NCBI RefSeq assembly: GCF_014635325.1
Contig: NZ_BMCT01000002.1
Span: 62,001-126,000, forward strand
Source of the DNA: Azorhizobium oxalatiphilum
Lineage (GTDB): Bacteria > Pseudomonadota > Alphaproteobacteria > Rhizobiales > Xanthobacteraceae
Reading direction: 5' to 3'
DNA: 64,000 nt
Part shown: piece after piece, positions 52,848 to 62,025 of the stretch
How the letters are laid out: every line of letters starts with the position of its first letter
Position numbering within the stretch: position 1 is the stretch's first letter
The notes under the pieces: generated by a model
Seen by the model: the letters and a program-made list of their open reading frames with translations, nothing else
Database searches by the model: none
Told to the model about the DNA's origin: nothing
Translations under genes and position numbers: made by a program

Positions 52848-53456
52848 ATGCGCAAATTCATATTGGCCGTGACGCTGTTGACCTTCACGGGTGCACCAGC
52901 CGGCGCCGAGACGATCACCGATCCTGACGCGATCGCTGCACGCCTCAAATTCTGGGCCACCGATCCTGGCGACCCCGTCTATTATGGCGAGGTCCGAACC
53001 GTGAATGCAGCGACCAAGCGGATCGGCGGACACTATCAGTGCCTCGCGCTGGCCTTCATCAAGTATGAGGGCGGAGTCTTTCACTACGCGCACAAGATGT
53101 GGAGCAAGTCGCCCGACGGCTCCTGCCATTACGATGATGTCACCAAGGTCAAGGTCGGCAATCACGGCGCTTGCGTAAAGGACAGCGAGGCTGGTTTTGG
53201 CAACGCCACCGGAACCGCGCGCATGACCAAAGCGAATATCGATTTCGCGAACAGCCGGTTCAGGACCGTTGACACGAAACGCAAGCGCGTCGGCGAGACT
53301 GCCGCCTGCATTCCACCGAACGGGGCGACGGCCGGTCTTTATTCGATCAGCATCGTTGACGGGCGCCTGCGCGTCATCACCACCCGGCCGCTCGACTATG
53401 AAGTGAGCATCGAGGTGCAGGACGGGAAGAACCCGCCGACCGCCCGGGTCTTCTGA
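52848..53456 (+). CDS. Small secreted protein, unknown function
   Basis: 202 residues. Signal peptide about 1-20 (MRKFILAVTLLTFTGAPAGA, then ETITDP). The mature part contains four Cys that could form two disulfides (in HYQCLALAF, DGSCHYDDV, HGACVKDSE and TAACIPPNG) and a beta-rich ending. GGGAGAGGAA precedes ATG 52848, which decides the start. I recognise no family. It follows the peroxidase gene by about 140 bases in the same direction and may belong to the same unit. Confidence 0.75.
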   Translation: MRKFILAVTLLTFTGAPAGAETITDPDAIAARLKFWATDPGDPVYYGEVRTVNAATKRIGGHYQCLALAFIKYEGGVFHYAHKMWSKSPDGSCHYDDVTKVKVGNHGACVKDSEAGFGNATGTARMTKANIDFANSRFRTVDTKRKRVGETAACIPPNGATAGLYSISIVDGRLRVITTRPLDYEVSIEVQDGKNPPTARVF

Positions 53457-53664
53457 GCCCGGCCGCAGCCACTGTCACACGTGTCACATATGGCGCGAGA
53501 AGGGGGCCCAAGTTCTTCGGAAAAAACACAACGGCTTCCAACGGCCGGAACCAATGCGTGAGCCGTGTGCAGAGACCCACCGCCGGCCGCTAAGCTCCGG
53601 CGCCGTTTTCTTGGCAGATGGAGGATGCTTTGGAAGGTCCATCAAGCTAAATGCTTGAGATTGC

Positions 53665-53739
53665 TGGCGCGCCCTAGGGGAGTCGAACCCCTCTCTCCAC
53701 CGTGAAAGGGTGGCGTCCTAACCGATAGACGAAGGGCGC
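53665..53739 (-). tRNA. tRNA-Glu (anticodon TTC)
   Basis: On the minus strand a 75-base cloverleaf including the encoded CCA: acceptor GCGCCCT pairs with AGGGCGC, the discriminator is G, the anticodon stem-loop is CCACCCTTTCACGGTGG with TTC in the loop, and the T arm GAGGGGTTCGACTCCCCT. The 3' end faces the P450/peroxidase locus. Confidence 0.95.
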
Positions 53740-54064
53740 TGCGGCGGCGTCCTTATAGGAGGACCATTCCAAGGCTGCAAGTGGCAGGGAAGACATTACC
53801 CCTCAAGCCTGTGGGTAGAGGCCGGAAACCATTGCGCCGCAAGGGTCCGCAACTCGCATCTCCAGTCGCTCTTCAGCAGGCAGGAGAGAGAATCTCCGGC
53901 CAAAGACATGGCGCAAGACATGGCGCATGCCGAAAGCCGGACATGCGAACCTCATGATGGCGGATAGGCGACGTGCACGACAGCCGCCGTCCATGGTCGA
54001 AATCCGCTGCGGGGATCAGGCCGCCTATGAGCTCGGGAGCAGGGGGACGAAAATCGAAAAGCGT

Positions 54065-54087
54065 CGGGGGCCGCATTGCGACCCCCG
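54065..54087 (-). terminator. Intrinsic terminator of gloA (minus strand)
   Basis: Minus-strand stem CGGGGG-T-CGC / GCG-G-CCCCCG, ten pairs with one wobble around an AAT loop, followed by ACGCTTTTCGATTTTC. It lies 35 bases after the gloA stop. The rest of 53740-54121 shows nothing recognisable. Confidence 0.75.
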
Positions 54088-54121
54088 CGCTCACGTGGTC
54101 AGGCGCTGCGGCGAAGGCCGC

Positions 54122-54544
54122 TCACCACTTGCCGGTGTTCGGCATGGAGGACCAGGGCTCGGCCGGGGCCTTGGCCTCACCCTTCTGCAACAGCTCCACC
54201 GAGATGTTGTCAGGCGAACGGACGAAGGCCATGTAGCCGTCGCGCGGCGGGCGGTTGATGGTCACACCCGCCGCCTGAAGGCGCTCGCAGGTGGCATAGA
54301 TGTCGTCCACCTCGAAGGCCAGATGGCCGAAGTTGCGGCCTTCGTCATAAGGCTCCGGATCCCAGTTATGGGTCAGTTCCACCTCGGCCACGCCCTCCTG
54401 ACCGGGGGGCGCGAGGAAAATCAGAGTAAAGCGACCCGCCGGCACATCCTTGCGGCGGACCTCCTTCAGCCCCAGCTTGTTGCAGTAGAAGTCCAGCGAA
54501 CGGTCGACGTCGGTGACGCGGACCATGGTGTGGAGGTAGCGCAT
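54122..54544 (-). CDS. gloA: Glyoxalase I (lactoylglutathione lyase)
   Basis: 140 residues, close to the 135 of E. coli GloA. The metal ligands are in place: H5 ([10 protein letters not shown]), E56 (VAEVELTHN), H74 ([11 protein letters not shown]) and E117 ([11 protein letters not shown]), indicating a nickel-type enzyme without the insertions of the zinc type. It converts the methylglyoxal-glutathione hemithioacetal to S-lactoylglutathione. The start at 54544 begins the family sequence; the open frame upstream is the shadow of the sirtuin gene. It is divergent from the sirtuin gene with a 51-base gap. Confidence 0.95.
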   Translation of the reverse strand: MRYLHTMVRVTDVDRSLDFYCNKLGLKEVRRKDVPAGRFTLIFLAPPGQEGVAEVELTHNWDPEPYDEGRNFGHLAFEVDDIYATCERLQAAGVTINRPPRDGYMAFVRSPDNISVELLQKGEAKAPAEPWSSMPNTGKW

Positions 54545-54595
54545 GGCTGATCCTTGGCGGGGGAAGGGATATGCCGTTTCCGGCGGTGGCAAGGT

Positions 54596-55369
54596 ATGAC
54601 TTTTGAAGCCGATCTCAAGACCGCGCAGCAGGAATTGACTGCGCTGTTTGCGGAGGCACACCATGCGGTGGCCTTCACCGGCGCGGGCCTGTCCACGGAA
54701 TGCGGCATCCCCGATTTCCGCTCGCCGGGCGGGCTGTGGAGCCAGAATAAGCCCATTCCCTTCCAGGATTTTCTGGCCCATCGGGCGGCGCGCAACGAGG
54801 CGTGGCGGCGCAAGTTCGCCATGGATACGGCTTTCTCCGGCGCGCTGCCGGGCAGGGGGCATGTGGCGCTCGCCCGGCTGCTGGAGGAGGGACGGCTCGC
54901 CGGCATCATCACCCAGAACATCGACGGGTTGCATCAGGCTTCGGGCGTGCCGGACGCGGCGCTGGTGGAGCTGCACGGCAACGGCACCTACGCCACCTGC
55001 CTCGATTGCGGCAGGCGCTACGAACTGGCCTGGGTGCGCGAGCGGTTCGAGGCGGCGGGAGGCGAGGCGCCCGATTGCCCGGCCTGCGGCGGGGCGGTGA
55101 AGAGCGCGACGATCTCCTTTGGCCAGGCCATGCCGGAGCAGGAGATGGCGCGGGCGGCTGCCCTGAGCGAGGATTGCGACCTCTTCATCGTGCTCGGCTC
55201 CTCGCTGGTGGTCTATCCCGCCGCCGGCTTCCCGCTGATAGCCCGGCGCAATGGCGCCCGGCTGGTCATCCTCAATCGTGAGCCCACGGATTTTGATCCG
55301 TTCGCGGAGTTCGTGGCGCGGGATGACATCGGCGACGTACTGGCTCCGTTCGCCTGCCCGGCGCTCTGA
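54596..55369 (+). CDS. cobB: NAD-dependent protein deacylase (sirtuin)
   Basis: 257 residues. NAD-binding [32 protein letters not shown], catalytic His in LVELHGNG (H127), zinc-binding C135/C138 and C161/C164 (TCLDC; DCPAC), and [15 protein letters not shown]. Removes acyl groups from lysines with NAD. The Tyr/Arg pair that marks desuccinylases is not seen after PGGLW, so deacetylation is more likely. ATG 54596 is the start of family similarity. Confidence 0.93.
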   Translation: MTFEADLKTAQQELTALFAEAHHAVAFTGAGLSTECGIPDFRSPGGLWSQNKPIPFQDFLAHRAARNEAWRRKFAMDTAFSGALPGRGHVALARLLEEGRLAGIITQNIDGLHQASGVPDAALVELHGNGTYATCLDCGRRYELAWVRERFEAAGGEAPDCPACGGAVKSATISFGQAMPEQEMARAAALSEDCDLFIVLGSSLVVYPAAGFPLIARRNGARLVILNREPTDFDPFAEFVARDDIGDVLAPFACPAL

Positions 55370-55514
55370 TGGTAAAATCTCACGCGGCACTGCAACGAAA
55401 GGGTGTGCGCGCGGCTTTTAAGTTGCTATTCTCAAGGTTCCGTACTGTCCCCGATTGTGCGTCGATCAAGGTGGATCGTGTGTACCGGATCGGGCTTGTT
55501 GGGTCGGGGTTGCC

Positions 55515-56093
55515 ATGGGGTCTGACACGCTGGGTCTCGGACCGCGACTGACCAATCCTTCGGAGGAGCCGGCGGAACAGCCGGTCGATCTGGTGGAAGT
55601 GGCAGGAGCCATCAAATGGTTCGATGCTGCGAAGGGGTACGGATTCATCGTACCCGATGGCGGCGGCCCTGACGTGCTGGTCCATGTGACCTGCCTGCGG
55701 CGGGACGGCTTCACCACGGCTCTGGAGGGGGCGCGCATCGTCTGCGAGGCGGTGAAGCGCACCAAGGGCATGCAGGCCTTCAGAGTGCTGTCGCTCGACC
55801 TGTCCACCGCCATCCAGCCCACGGCTCCGGTGACGCGCGCCCGCGTGTCGGTCTCGCCGTCCAGCGGTTTCGAGGCCGCGACGGTGAAGTGGTTCAACCG
55901 CCTGCGGGGGTTCGGCTTCCTCACCCAGGGCGAAGGCACGCCGGACATCTTCGTGCACATGGAGACCCTGCGGTTGCAGGGATTGACCGAACTGCGCCCG
56001 GGACAGAGCGTTCTGGTCCGGTTCGGCGATGGCCCGAAGGGGCTGATGGCCACCGAGGTCAAGGCGCCGGACACCCCCGCCGGAAAGCACTGA
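55515..56093 (+). CDS. Double cold-shock-domain protein
   Basis: 192 residues with two cold-shock domains: first at about 30-95 (AGAIKWFDAAKGYGFIVPDGGGPDVLVHVTCL), second at about 122-185 (ATVKWFNRLRGFGFLTQGEGTPDIFVHMETL). RNP1 (KGYGFI; RGFGFL) and RNP2 (VLVHV; IFVHM) are both recognisable, though the first domain lacks a few aromatic residues. The linker is Ala/Thr/Ser-rich. Two-domain proteins of this length are characteristic of alphaproteobacteria and act as RNA chaperones in cold or stationary phase. Start at ATG 55515. Confidence 0.92.
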   Translation: MGSDTLGLGPRLTNPSEEPAEQPVDLVEVAGAIKWFDAAKGYGFIVPDGGGPDVLVHVTCLRRDGFTTALEGARIVCEAVKRTKGMQAFRVLSLDLSTAIQPTAPVTRARVSVSPSSGFEAATVKWFNRLRGFGFLTQGEGTPDIFVHMETLRLQGLTELRPGQSVLVRFGDGPKGLMATEVKAPDTPAGKH

Positions 56094-56364
56094 AGGCATG
56101 ACGGGAAGTGCGTTCCGCACGTCCTGCGTCGTCGACGCGCCAGCTTCCCTGGGCGCGTTGGGTGGCAGGTTCACATCCATCCTGCGGCGTGCCGTCCGAT
56201 AGAGTGCCCATGCCGCATCCCAAAGACCCTGACTGTGATCTATGCTACCTCAGAGGATGGTATGGGTTCGCTGTCGTGAGCCGTGGGACGCCGTCGATGC
56301 TGTCCCCGGCCCAGATACGCTTTTACCCTCTCACCCCAGAGCCATCCGGCCACCAGAGATCTCC

Positions 56365-56871
56365 ATGACCGGCGCCTTCATTCGCTATTCCCGTTCCCTG
56401 TCCCCGATTCCGGCGCTGCGTCGCCTTGCGTTTCTGGCCCTGCTCACGGTCCTCGCGGCCGGCAGCCTCGGCCCCGCCGTGCAGGCTGCGGCGCTCGAGG
56501 CGGTCGAGATCGTCACCAAGAAGGGTGTGGTGGTCATCGAGGTCGAGGTCGCCCGCACCGACGAGCAGCGCGCCACCGGCCTCATGAACCGCAAGAGCCT
56601 GCCGGAGCGGCAGGGCATGCTGTTCGACTTCAAGGTCGATCAGCCGGTCGCCATGTGGATGAAGAACACCTACATCCCGCTGGACATGCTGTTCATCCGC
56701 GCCGACGGCAGCATTGCCCGCATCGAGGCGAACACCACCCCGTTTTCCGAGCGCACCATCTCGTCGGGAGAGCCCGTGCGGGCGGTGATCGAGATCGGCG
56801 GCGGCGAGGCACGCAAGCTGGGCGTGGCGCCGGGCGACAAGGTCAGCAACCAGCTGTTCGGGGGGCGCTGA
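56365..56871 (+). CDS. DUF192 family exported protein
   Basis: 168 residues. A long signal segment (IPALRRLAFLALLTVLAAGSLGPAVQAA, to about residue 40) precedes the DUF192 core: VARTDEQRATGLMNRKSLPERQGMLFDF, PVAMWMKNTYIPLDMLFIRADGSIARIEANTTP and GEPVRAVIEIGGGEARKLGV. The function of the family is unknown. It often sits beside cold-shock genes in alphaproteobacteria, as here. ATG 56365 is chosen because the longer upstream frame adds no similarity. Confidence 0.9.
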   Translation: MTGAFIRYSRSLSPIPALRRLAFLALLTVLAAGSLGPAVQAAALEAVEIVTKKGVVVIEVEVARTDEQRATGLMNRKSLPERQGMLFDFKVDQPVAMWMKNTYIPLDMLFIRADGSIARIEANTTPFSERTISSGEPVRAVIEIGGGEARKLGVAPGDKVSNQLFGGR

Positions 56872-56904
56872 GCCGGTCTCCCCCTTCCGACTCGCCTTGA
56901 CGCC

Positions 56905-58515
56905 ATGTCCTCACCTCCCACGATTTCCCGATTGTCCGGCCTCGCTTCAGCGGGGCGGCGTGGTGCTGGGCGGCGCAGGAAGATCACCCGGAGATCGCGG
57001 ACCTTGGCCATTGGCGCGGTCTGGCTCGCGCTGGCGACGATCCTCTGTCTTGAGGGGTATCTGCTCTGGCAGGTGCGCACGGCGGCATGGCAGATGGCGG
57101 TGCGCACCGCCGAGAATGCGACGGCCACCCTGTCGGTGAGCATCGCGCGCAACCTGAACATCGTGGATCTCTCGCTGGCGGGCCTTCAGGAGACGGTCGA
57201 GCAGTTCGATCTCAGCGGGATGGAGCCGCGCCTGCGCAACAGCACGCTTTTCGACCGCGCGGCGAGCGCCGAGGACCTCGGCGCCATGCTGGTGCTCTCG
57301 GAGAATGGCGATGTGCTCTATGACAATGCGGGCTGGCCGCCGCGCGCCGGAAATTTCGCCGACAGGGATTATTTCCGGGTCCATGTGAATACGCAGCGTG
57401 GCCCCTATCTTGCCAAACCCTATGTGAGCCGCCTGCGGGAGGGCGATCACAGCGTGGCCATCAGCCGGCGGTGGTCTGATGCGGACGGACATTTCAAGGG
57501 GGTTCTGATCGGCGCCATCCGGCTGGCCTATTTCACCAACCTGCTTGGCCGCGTGAACCTCGGCCCGCGCGCCGTCCTCGGCATCGCGCGCGATGACGGA
57601 ACAGTCCTGACGCGCGTGCCCTCCACCGATGGCACGTGGAATGTGGGGCTGGACCTCAGCCGGAGCGAGGTGATGCAGAAGGTGCTCTCCGGCGCACCGC
57701 AGCTCTTCAATGCCATGTCCAAGGTGGACGGCATCGAGCGAACCTATGTTTACGAGAAGATTGGCTCTTTCCCCCTCTATCTGGTGGTCGGCTTCTCCCA
57801 TGCGGACGTGCTGGACAGCTGGATCACCGAGGCGGCCACCATCTTCGGGCTGGGCACGCTGGCCTGCTTCATCATCATCGCGCTCTTCCTGTCGCTTCAG
57901 CGGGTTCTGGACCGCCAGATGGATGTGGAGCGTGATCTGGAGCGCCTTGCGACCACGGATGTGCTCACGGGCCTCTCCAACCGCCGCTATTTCGACGAGG
58001 TTCTGCAGCGCGAATGGGACCGCTCCCGCCGCATGCTGGCGCCCTTGTCGCTGATGCTGATCGACGTGGATTACTTCAAGGCGGTGAACGACAAGCTGGG
58101 CCACGCGGCCGGCGATGCTGTGCTGCGCACCATCGCCAGTACGATCGCAGCCTCGCTGCTGCGGCCCGGTGACATGGTGGCGCGCTATGGCGGCGACGAA
58201 TTTGCCGTGCTGCTGGCCAATACGGACCAGACGGGCGCGCTGACGGTGGCCAGCCGTATCCGGGAAGGTGTCGCCAGCCTGCAGGCTCAGGCTCTGAACG
58301 GGGGGACCATGGTCGCCGGCACGCTGGTGGCGGGCACGGTGAGTGTCGGCATCGGCACGGGGATCGTGGTGCCGGATTCCGTGTCGAGCGTGGAAGATCT
58401 GTTCCGCGCCAGCGACCGTGCGCTCTATCGCGCCAAGCGCGGTGGCCGTGACCGGGTGGAAGCCTGCGGCATCGAAGAGGGCATGGAGCCCTTCGACGAA
58501 ACGGTTGCACGGTAG
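56905..58515 (+). CDS. Membrane diguanylate cyclase with periplasmic PDC/CACHE sensor
   Basis: 536 residues. TM1 at about 35-57 (LAIGAVWLALATILCLEGYLLW), a periplasmic double-PDC-type sensor to about 310 (NFADRDYFRVHVNTQRGPYLAKPYVSRLREGDHSVAISRRW), TM2 at about 313-333 (ATIFGLGTLACFIIIALFLSL), then a GGDEF domain. The catalytic loop is RYGGDEFAVLL, substrate-binding DVDYFKAVNDKLGHAAGD, and the inhibitory RxxD site (RPGD) lies five residues before GGDEF. It should make c-di-GMP, subject to product inhibition. No EAL domain. It begins 33 bases after the DUF192 gene. Confidence 0.93.
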   Translation: MSSPPTISRLSGLASAGRRGAGRRRKITRRSRTLAIGAVWLALATILCLEGYLLWQVRTAAWQMAVRTAENATATLSVSIARNLNIVDLSLAGLQETVEQFDLSGMEPRLRNSTLFDRAASAEDLGAMLVLSENGDVLYDNAGWPPRAGNFADRDYFRVHVNTQRGPYLAKPYVSRLREGDHSVAISRRWSDADGHFKGVLIGAIRLAYFTNLLGRVNLGPRAVLGIARDDGTVLTRVPSTDGTWNVGLDLSRSEVMQKVLSGAPQLFNAMSKVDGIERTYVYEKIGSFPLYLVVGFSHADVLDSWITEAATIFGLGTLACFIIIALFLSLQRVLDRQMDVERDLERLATTDVLTGLSNRRYFDEVLQREWDRSRRMLAPLSLMLIDVDYFKAVNDKLGHAAGDAVLRTIASTIAASLLRPGDMVARYGGDEFAVLLANTDQTGALTVASRIREGVASLQAQALNGGTMVAGTLVAGTVSVGIGTGIVVPDSVSSVEDLFRASDRALYRAKRGGRDRVEACGIEEGMEPFDETVAR

Positions 58516-58605
58516 GGCGCTTCTCGGCCGCCGCCGTAACGTGCCGGCAGACGCCCATATGCGCAGGTGTCTAGCGGTATCTGCGTGGGCCGGTTCAGGG
58601 GGGAA

Positions 58606-58682
58606 TGGTCGGAGCAGCAGGATTCGAACCTGCGACCCTCTGCTCCCAAAGCAGATGCGCTACCAGGCTGCGCTATGCTCCG
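58606..58682 (-). tRNA. tRNA-Pro (anticodon TGG)
   Basis: On the minus strand a 77-base cloverleaf with encoded CCA: acceptor CGGAGCA pairs with TGCTCCG, discriminator A, D arm GCGCAGCCTGGTAGCGC, anticodon region CTGCTTTGGGAGCAG with TGG, T arm GCAGGTTCGAATCCTGC. Confidence 0.95.
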
Positions 58683-59149
58683 ACATGGCCTGAAGGCTTG
58701 GCGTGTCTACGTTCTTTGTGTTCCGCAAGCAAGTGCGGTGCGGGGATAAGTGGAACGGAATGGCACCAAATATGACGATTGAGCGCATGGGGTCCCGAAA
58801 AAATCCCGGACTTGTTCCTTAAATGTGACGTTGCCCCCGACCTTTATCCAGCAACTGGTTCGCCCTGACGGTTGGCTGACGTGCGCCCCGTCTTCAGGCC
58901 ACACGGAACTCGAAAATTCCGGGGTTAGGGCTCATGCCGGCGGGCGCGCCAGAGAGTCATTGATGAGTGGCTGGCCCCCATCGCGTGGTCCGGTTGAACT
59001 CCAACGCATTGTAAGCCTGTCATGCGCATGTGCCGGCGGCACTATGGCGAGCCGGCCACACCAACCGTCGCGTCAGCAAGGCTCATGAACCAAGATTGCA
59101 CCCGGACCACTCTATCGGAGCGGCCACACAGAGGCGGAAGCCGGGACCG
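58683..59149. other. Gene-free region (467 bases) after tRNA-Pro
   Basis: No coding frame with recognisable similarity and no further RNA gene seen. The sequence is of mixed composition. It lies upstream of the tRNA (which is transcribed away from it) and downstream of the polytopic protein gene on the same strand, so it could hold the tRNA promoter and a terminator for that gene, but I see no strong hairpin with a T tract. Confidence 0.45.
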
Positions 59150-60973
59150 CTAGCGCAAGCCCCCAAAAGCGCCATCTCGGTTCAGCAGCAAACGGCTCAG
59201 GAGCCCATTCGCCCCGGCCTCCGTCGTCCGGAGTAATTTCTCGGCCTCTTCCCAGGTCGTCGCGGGAAGGTTGAGCCGGCAATAGGCCCCGCATTCCCAG
59301 TTTGATGCCCGCCAGTCCCCCAGATTTCGCGGCACCTGCGAGAGCAGCATCAGACCCGAACTGTCCTGAATCAGCACCAGCGGTGCGCCGGACGGCGAGG
59401 GGGCGTATGCGATATGGACGTAACCGTCCTGCGGCGTTTCATCCGGGCGGCGGACGTCGAGGGGCCGGCCCTCCATAAGCTGCGCCCACGAGGTCCAATA
59501 ATTGGCCATACCGAATGGCAAAGTGGCGGGGACCGCGGAGACGCCATTGTTACCCCAGAAGGTCGGGGCAACCACTTTCGATCCGGCCGGGATGGCCTGA
59601 GCGGCCAGATGAAAGGCCGCCCAGCGCTGATTGTTGGCCGCCAGCGCATCGCGCATCAGCAGATTGTAGCCGAGCGACAGCACACATATGGCCGCCATCA
59701 GCAACGCCAGCGGAGCGCAGACCAGACTGGAACGCCAGCGCGACGCCAGCAAGGCACTGGCGCTAAACACCACCGTTGCAAATCCAACCTGCGCGACGCC
59801 ACTGGACAGATGACCCTGGATGTATCCGGCAAGCACGGTGTGCTGATAGGTGGCGGACAAGGACAAGACGGCTGTAGGAGCCAGCAGGAACATGATGCCC
59901 GCCGCCAAGAGCGCCCACAGGGCCCCTTGCGGGGCGCATACCTTCCGCAGCACCAGCCAGAAGCCACCTCCCCATGCCAGCAGGACCGCAAGGAAAGCCG
60001 GATCCGAGAAGAGCAGCCTTGCGACCGTATGGAAGGTGATCAGGGCGGGCAGGGCAGGGACGCCGGGCACGGCCTGTTGGGCAAGTCTGATGCCCTCCAC
60101 GAGACCGAACGGCAGTATGGCCTTGGGCCACAGGGTCAGGAAGGTCTTCGCGAGGGCAACGAGATCGAACGAAGGCGTGACCCGAGCCGCATCCGAACCG
60201 GCCGGAAAAAGCAGCTTTCCGGAGGCATAGAACACGATGCCGATCAGCCACACGCCGCCATAGAGCCCCAGCAGGCGTCGCCGCCGCGTGCCAGACGTCT
60301 TCCAGACGAGAATTCCGGCCACCGGAAGGGTGAAGATGATGAAATCGTATTCCGGCCACCCCACGGCAATCAGCGAGGCGAGAAGGGAACCCGCAAGACA
60401 GAGCGGCGAGGGACGCTCGATGTGGCGCAAAAGCAGATAGAGCGAGAGCAGGAACAGGCTCGGCGAGAACAGCCCGATAAGAGGATAGCCCGGCGGAGCC
60501 ATGAAGTAATAATGGATCGCGAAGGCACCGCAGGTGAGCGCAAGCCAGCCCGCTGCCACCGCCTCGTCCGTCAGCCGTCGGAGCGTGAGGAAGGCCAGAA
60601 GACCCATGGCAAGCAACTGGGCCTGATAGACCCACTCGCCAATCCAGGTGCTCCCGATCCAGACCCCGACAAGGGCGATGGGGACGTTGAAGAGGTGGGT
60701 CGTGCGCTGTTGCAGCTCCGCCGCCCAGATCGCGACCTGCGTCCAGGGCAAATCGGGATTGTGGGCCACAATCTCGAAATAGAGGTCATCATGGTTGGCG
60801 TGCCGTATGCCTGCGAGCATCCACCCAAGAAGAAGCAGGTTCGTGACCGCGAAGATCAGCGGCAGCCTGTCCCACAGGATGCCGGCTACGGGAGCGGCCT
60901 TAATCGCGGAGGTCTCGCGCCGGATGCGATCGCTCCCCTCTCCCCCCTGCGGCATCACTTCCCTCAAAGACAT
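59150..60973 (-). CDS. Large polytopic membrane protein, glycosyltransferase-C-like, function unknown
   Basis: About 607 residues with roughly 11-12 hydrophobic segments up to residue 450, beginning LPLIFAVTNLLLLGWMLAGI. A following loop HANHDDLYFEIVAHNPD near the first helix, with acidic residues, resembles the first periplasmic loop of GT-C transferases. The C-terminal 160 residues are soluble (AAFHLAAQAIPAGSKVVAPTFWG; WECGAYCRLNLPATTWEEAEK). I recognise no specific family. ATG 60973 (GGAAG upstream) is preferred over GTG 60991. It is divergent from the split transketolase genes and may belong to the same surface-polysaccharide locus. Confidence 0.8.
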   Translation of the reverse strand: MSLREVMPQGGEGSDRIRRETSAIKAAPVAGILWDRLPLIFAVTNLLLLGWMLAGIRHANHDDLYFEIVAHNPDLPWTQVAIWAAELQQRTTHLFNVPIALVGVWIGSTWIGEWVYQAQLLAMGLLAFLTLRRLTDEAVAAGWLALTCGAFAIHYYFMAPPGYPLIGLFSPSLFLLSLYLLLRHIERPSPLCLAGSLLASLIAVGWPEYDFIIFTLPVAGILVWKTSGTRRRRLLGLYGGVWLIGIVFYASGKLLFPAGSDAARVTPSFDLVALAKTFLTLWPKAILPFGLVEGIRLAQQAVPGVPALPALITFHTVARLLFSDPAFLAVLLAWGGGFWLVLRKVCAPQGALWALLAAGIMFLLAPTAVLSLSATYQHTVLAGYIQGHLSSGVAQVGFATVVFSASALLASRWRSSLVCAPLALLMAAICVLSLGYNLLMRDALAANNQRWAAFHLAAQAIPAGSKVVAPTFWGNNGVSAVPATLPFGMANYWTSWAQLMEGRPLDVRRPDETPQDGYVHIAYAPSPSGAPLVLIQDSSGLMLLSQVPRNLGDWRASNWECGAYCRLNLPATTWEEAEKLLRTTEAGANGLLSRLLLNRDGAFGGLR

Positions 60974-61251
60974 CGCTTCCAGAGATGGCACCTATACGCA
61001 CTCGTCTGCGCGGTGTCACCGCGACAGCAGGCGGTCAGCTGTCGGCCTTTTCTCCGGTCACAGGTTGGTTTGCATCCGCAAGAAGATTCGCAGCAAACGC
61101 ACTGACCCCTATGGCCTCTGTCCTTGTGGTAGTTTAGAGCATTGCGCATCTGCGCAGCAGTCTCTGGGGGGGGCATGTGGGACGAACGAATCGAATGCGA
61201 TCAATTTGATTGCAGCCGGCTCTTGCATTCGATTCACAGCGTGAACCGGGC

Positions 61252-62025
61252 ATGACGATCCACGCCGCAACATTCAGGTCGGCCCGTAAGCGGCTGCTGC
61301 AAATGCATTACGAAAGCGGGGTCGGGCACATCGGTGGCAACCTGTCCTGCCTCGATGCCCTGCTTGTTTTACATCACGAATACATGGGCCCGTCGGAGCG
61401 CTTTATTCTTTCCAAAGGCCATTCAGCCGGCGCCCTTTACGTCACGCTCTGGAGTCGCGGCCTGTTGTCCGATGCCCAGTTGTCGCAGTTCCATCGCGAC
61501 GGCACCCTGTTGGCAGGGCATCCGCCCGCCTCGGGTCTCCCCGGCATCCCGTTTGCCACCGGCAGCCTTGGGCATGGCCTGTCGCTCGCCGCCGGCACCG
61601 CGCTCGCCCTGAAGCTCGGGCGCAGGAGCGGGATGGTCTACTGCCTGACGTCCGACGGAGAATGGCAGGAGGGCTCCACATGGGAAGCCCTGATTTTCGC
61701 CGCCCATCACCGGCTGCAGAACCTCACGGTTCTCGTGGACCACAACAACCTCCAGGGCTTCGGCCGCACTGCAGATGTGGCCTCCATGTCGCCGCTTGCG
61801 GAGAAGCTCGCCGGCTTCGATATCGCGCTTCAGAGCGTGGATGGCCATGATCCGGAGGCCATCCGGGCAGCGCTCGACGCGCCCGGCAATAGCTGTCGCG
61901 TCATCATTCTGGAAACCCAGAAGGGGCATGGCGTCAGCTTCATGCAGGATCGAATGGAGTGGCATTATCTGCCCCTCAAGGAGCAGGACTATCGGCGGGC
62001 GCTTCAGGAGATCGAGGCGCAATGA
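61252..62025 (+). CDS. Transketolase-like protein, N-terminal (TPP-binding) subunit
   Basis: 257 residues, equal to the first third of transketolase. Visible features are MHYESGVGHIGGNLSCLDAL, FILSKGHSAGALYVTLWSRG, FATGSLGHGLSLAAGTALALKLG and the diphosphate/Mg site LTSDGEWQEGSTWEALIFAAHHRLQNLTVLVDHNNLQGFG. With the next gene it forms a split transketolase. Such pairs in polysaccharide clusters transfer two-carbon units to make unusual or branched sugars rather than serving central metabolism. Start 61252 matches the family; the stop overlaps the next ATG. Confidence 0.9.
   Translation: MTIHAATFRSARKRLLQMHYESGVGHIGGNLSCLDALLVLHHEYMGPSERFILSKGHSAGALYVTLWSRGLLSDAQLSQFHRDGTLLAGHPPASGLPGIPFATGSLGHGLSLAAGTALALKLGRRSGMVYCLTSDGEWQEGSTWEALIFAAHHRLQNLTVLVDHNNLQGFGRTADVASMSPLAEKLAGFDIALQSVDGHDPEAIRAALDAPGNSCRVIILETQKGHGVSFMQDRMEWHYLPLKEQDYRRALQEIEAQ

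Noticed and set aside
53803-54094. Short frames between tRNA-Glu and gloA
   Set aside because: Overlapping frames on both strands without RBS or domain; the stretch holds only the gloA terminator.
58425-58649. Frame running through the end of the diguanylate cyclase gene and tRNA-Pro
   Set aside because: It overlaps a tRNA with perfect cloverleaf pairing and the C-terminus of a GGDEF protein.
59414-61105. 563-codon plus-strand frame opposite the polytopic membrane protein
   Set aside because: Highly polar Arg/Gln/Gly-rich translation typical of the complement of a hydrophobic protein gene; no motif.
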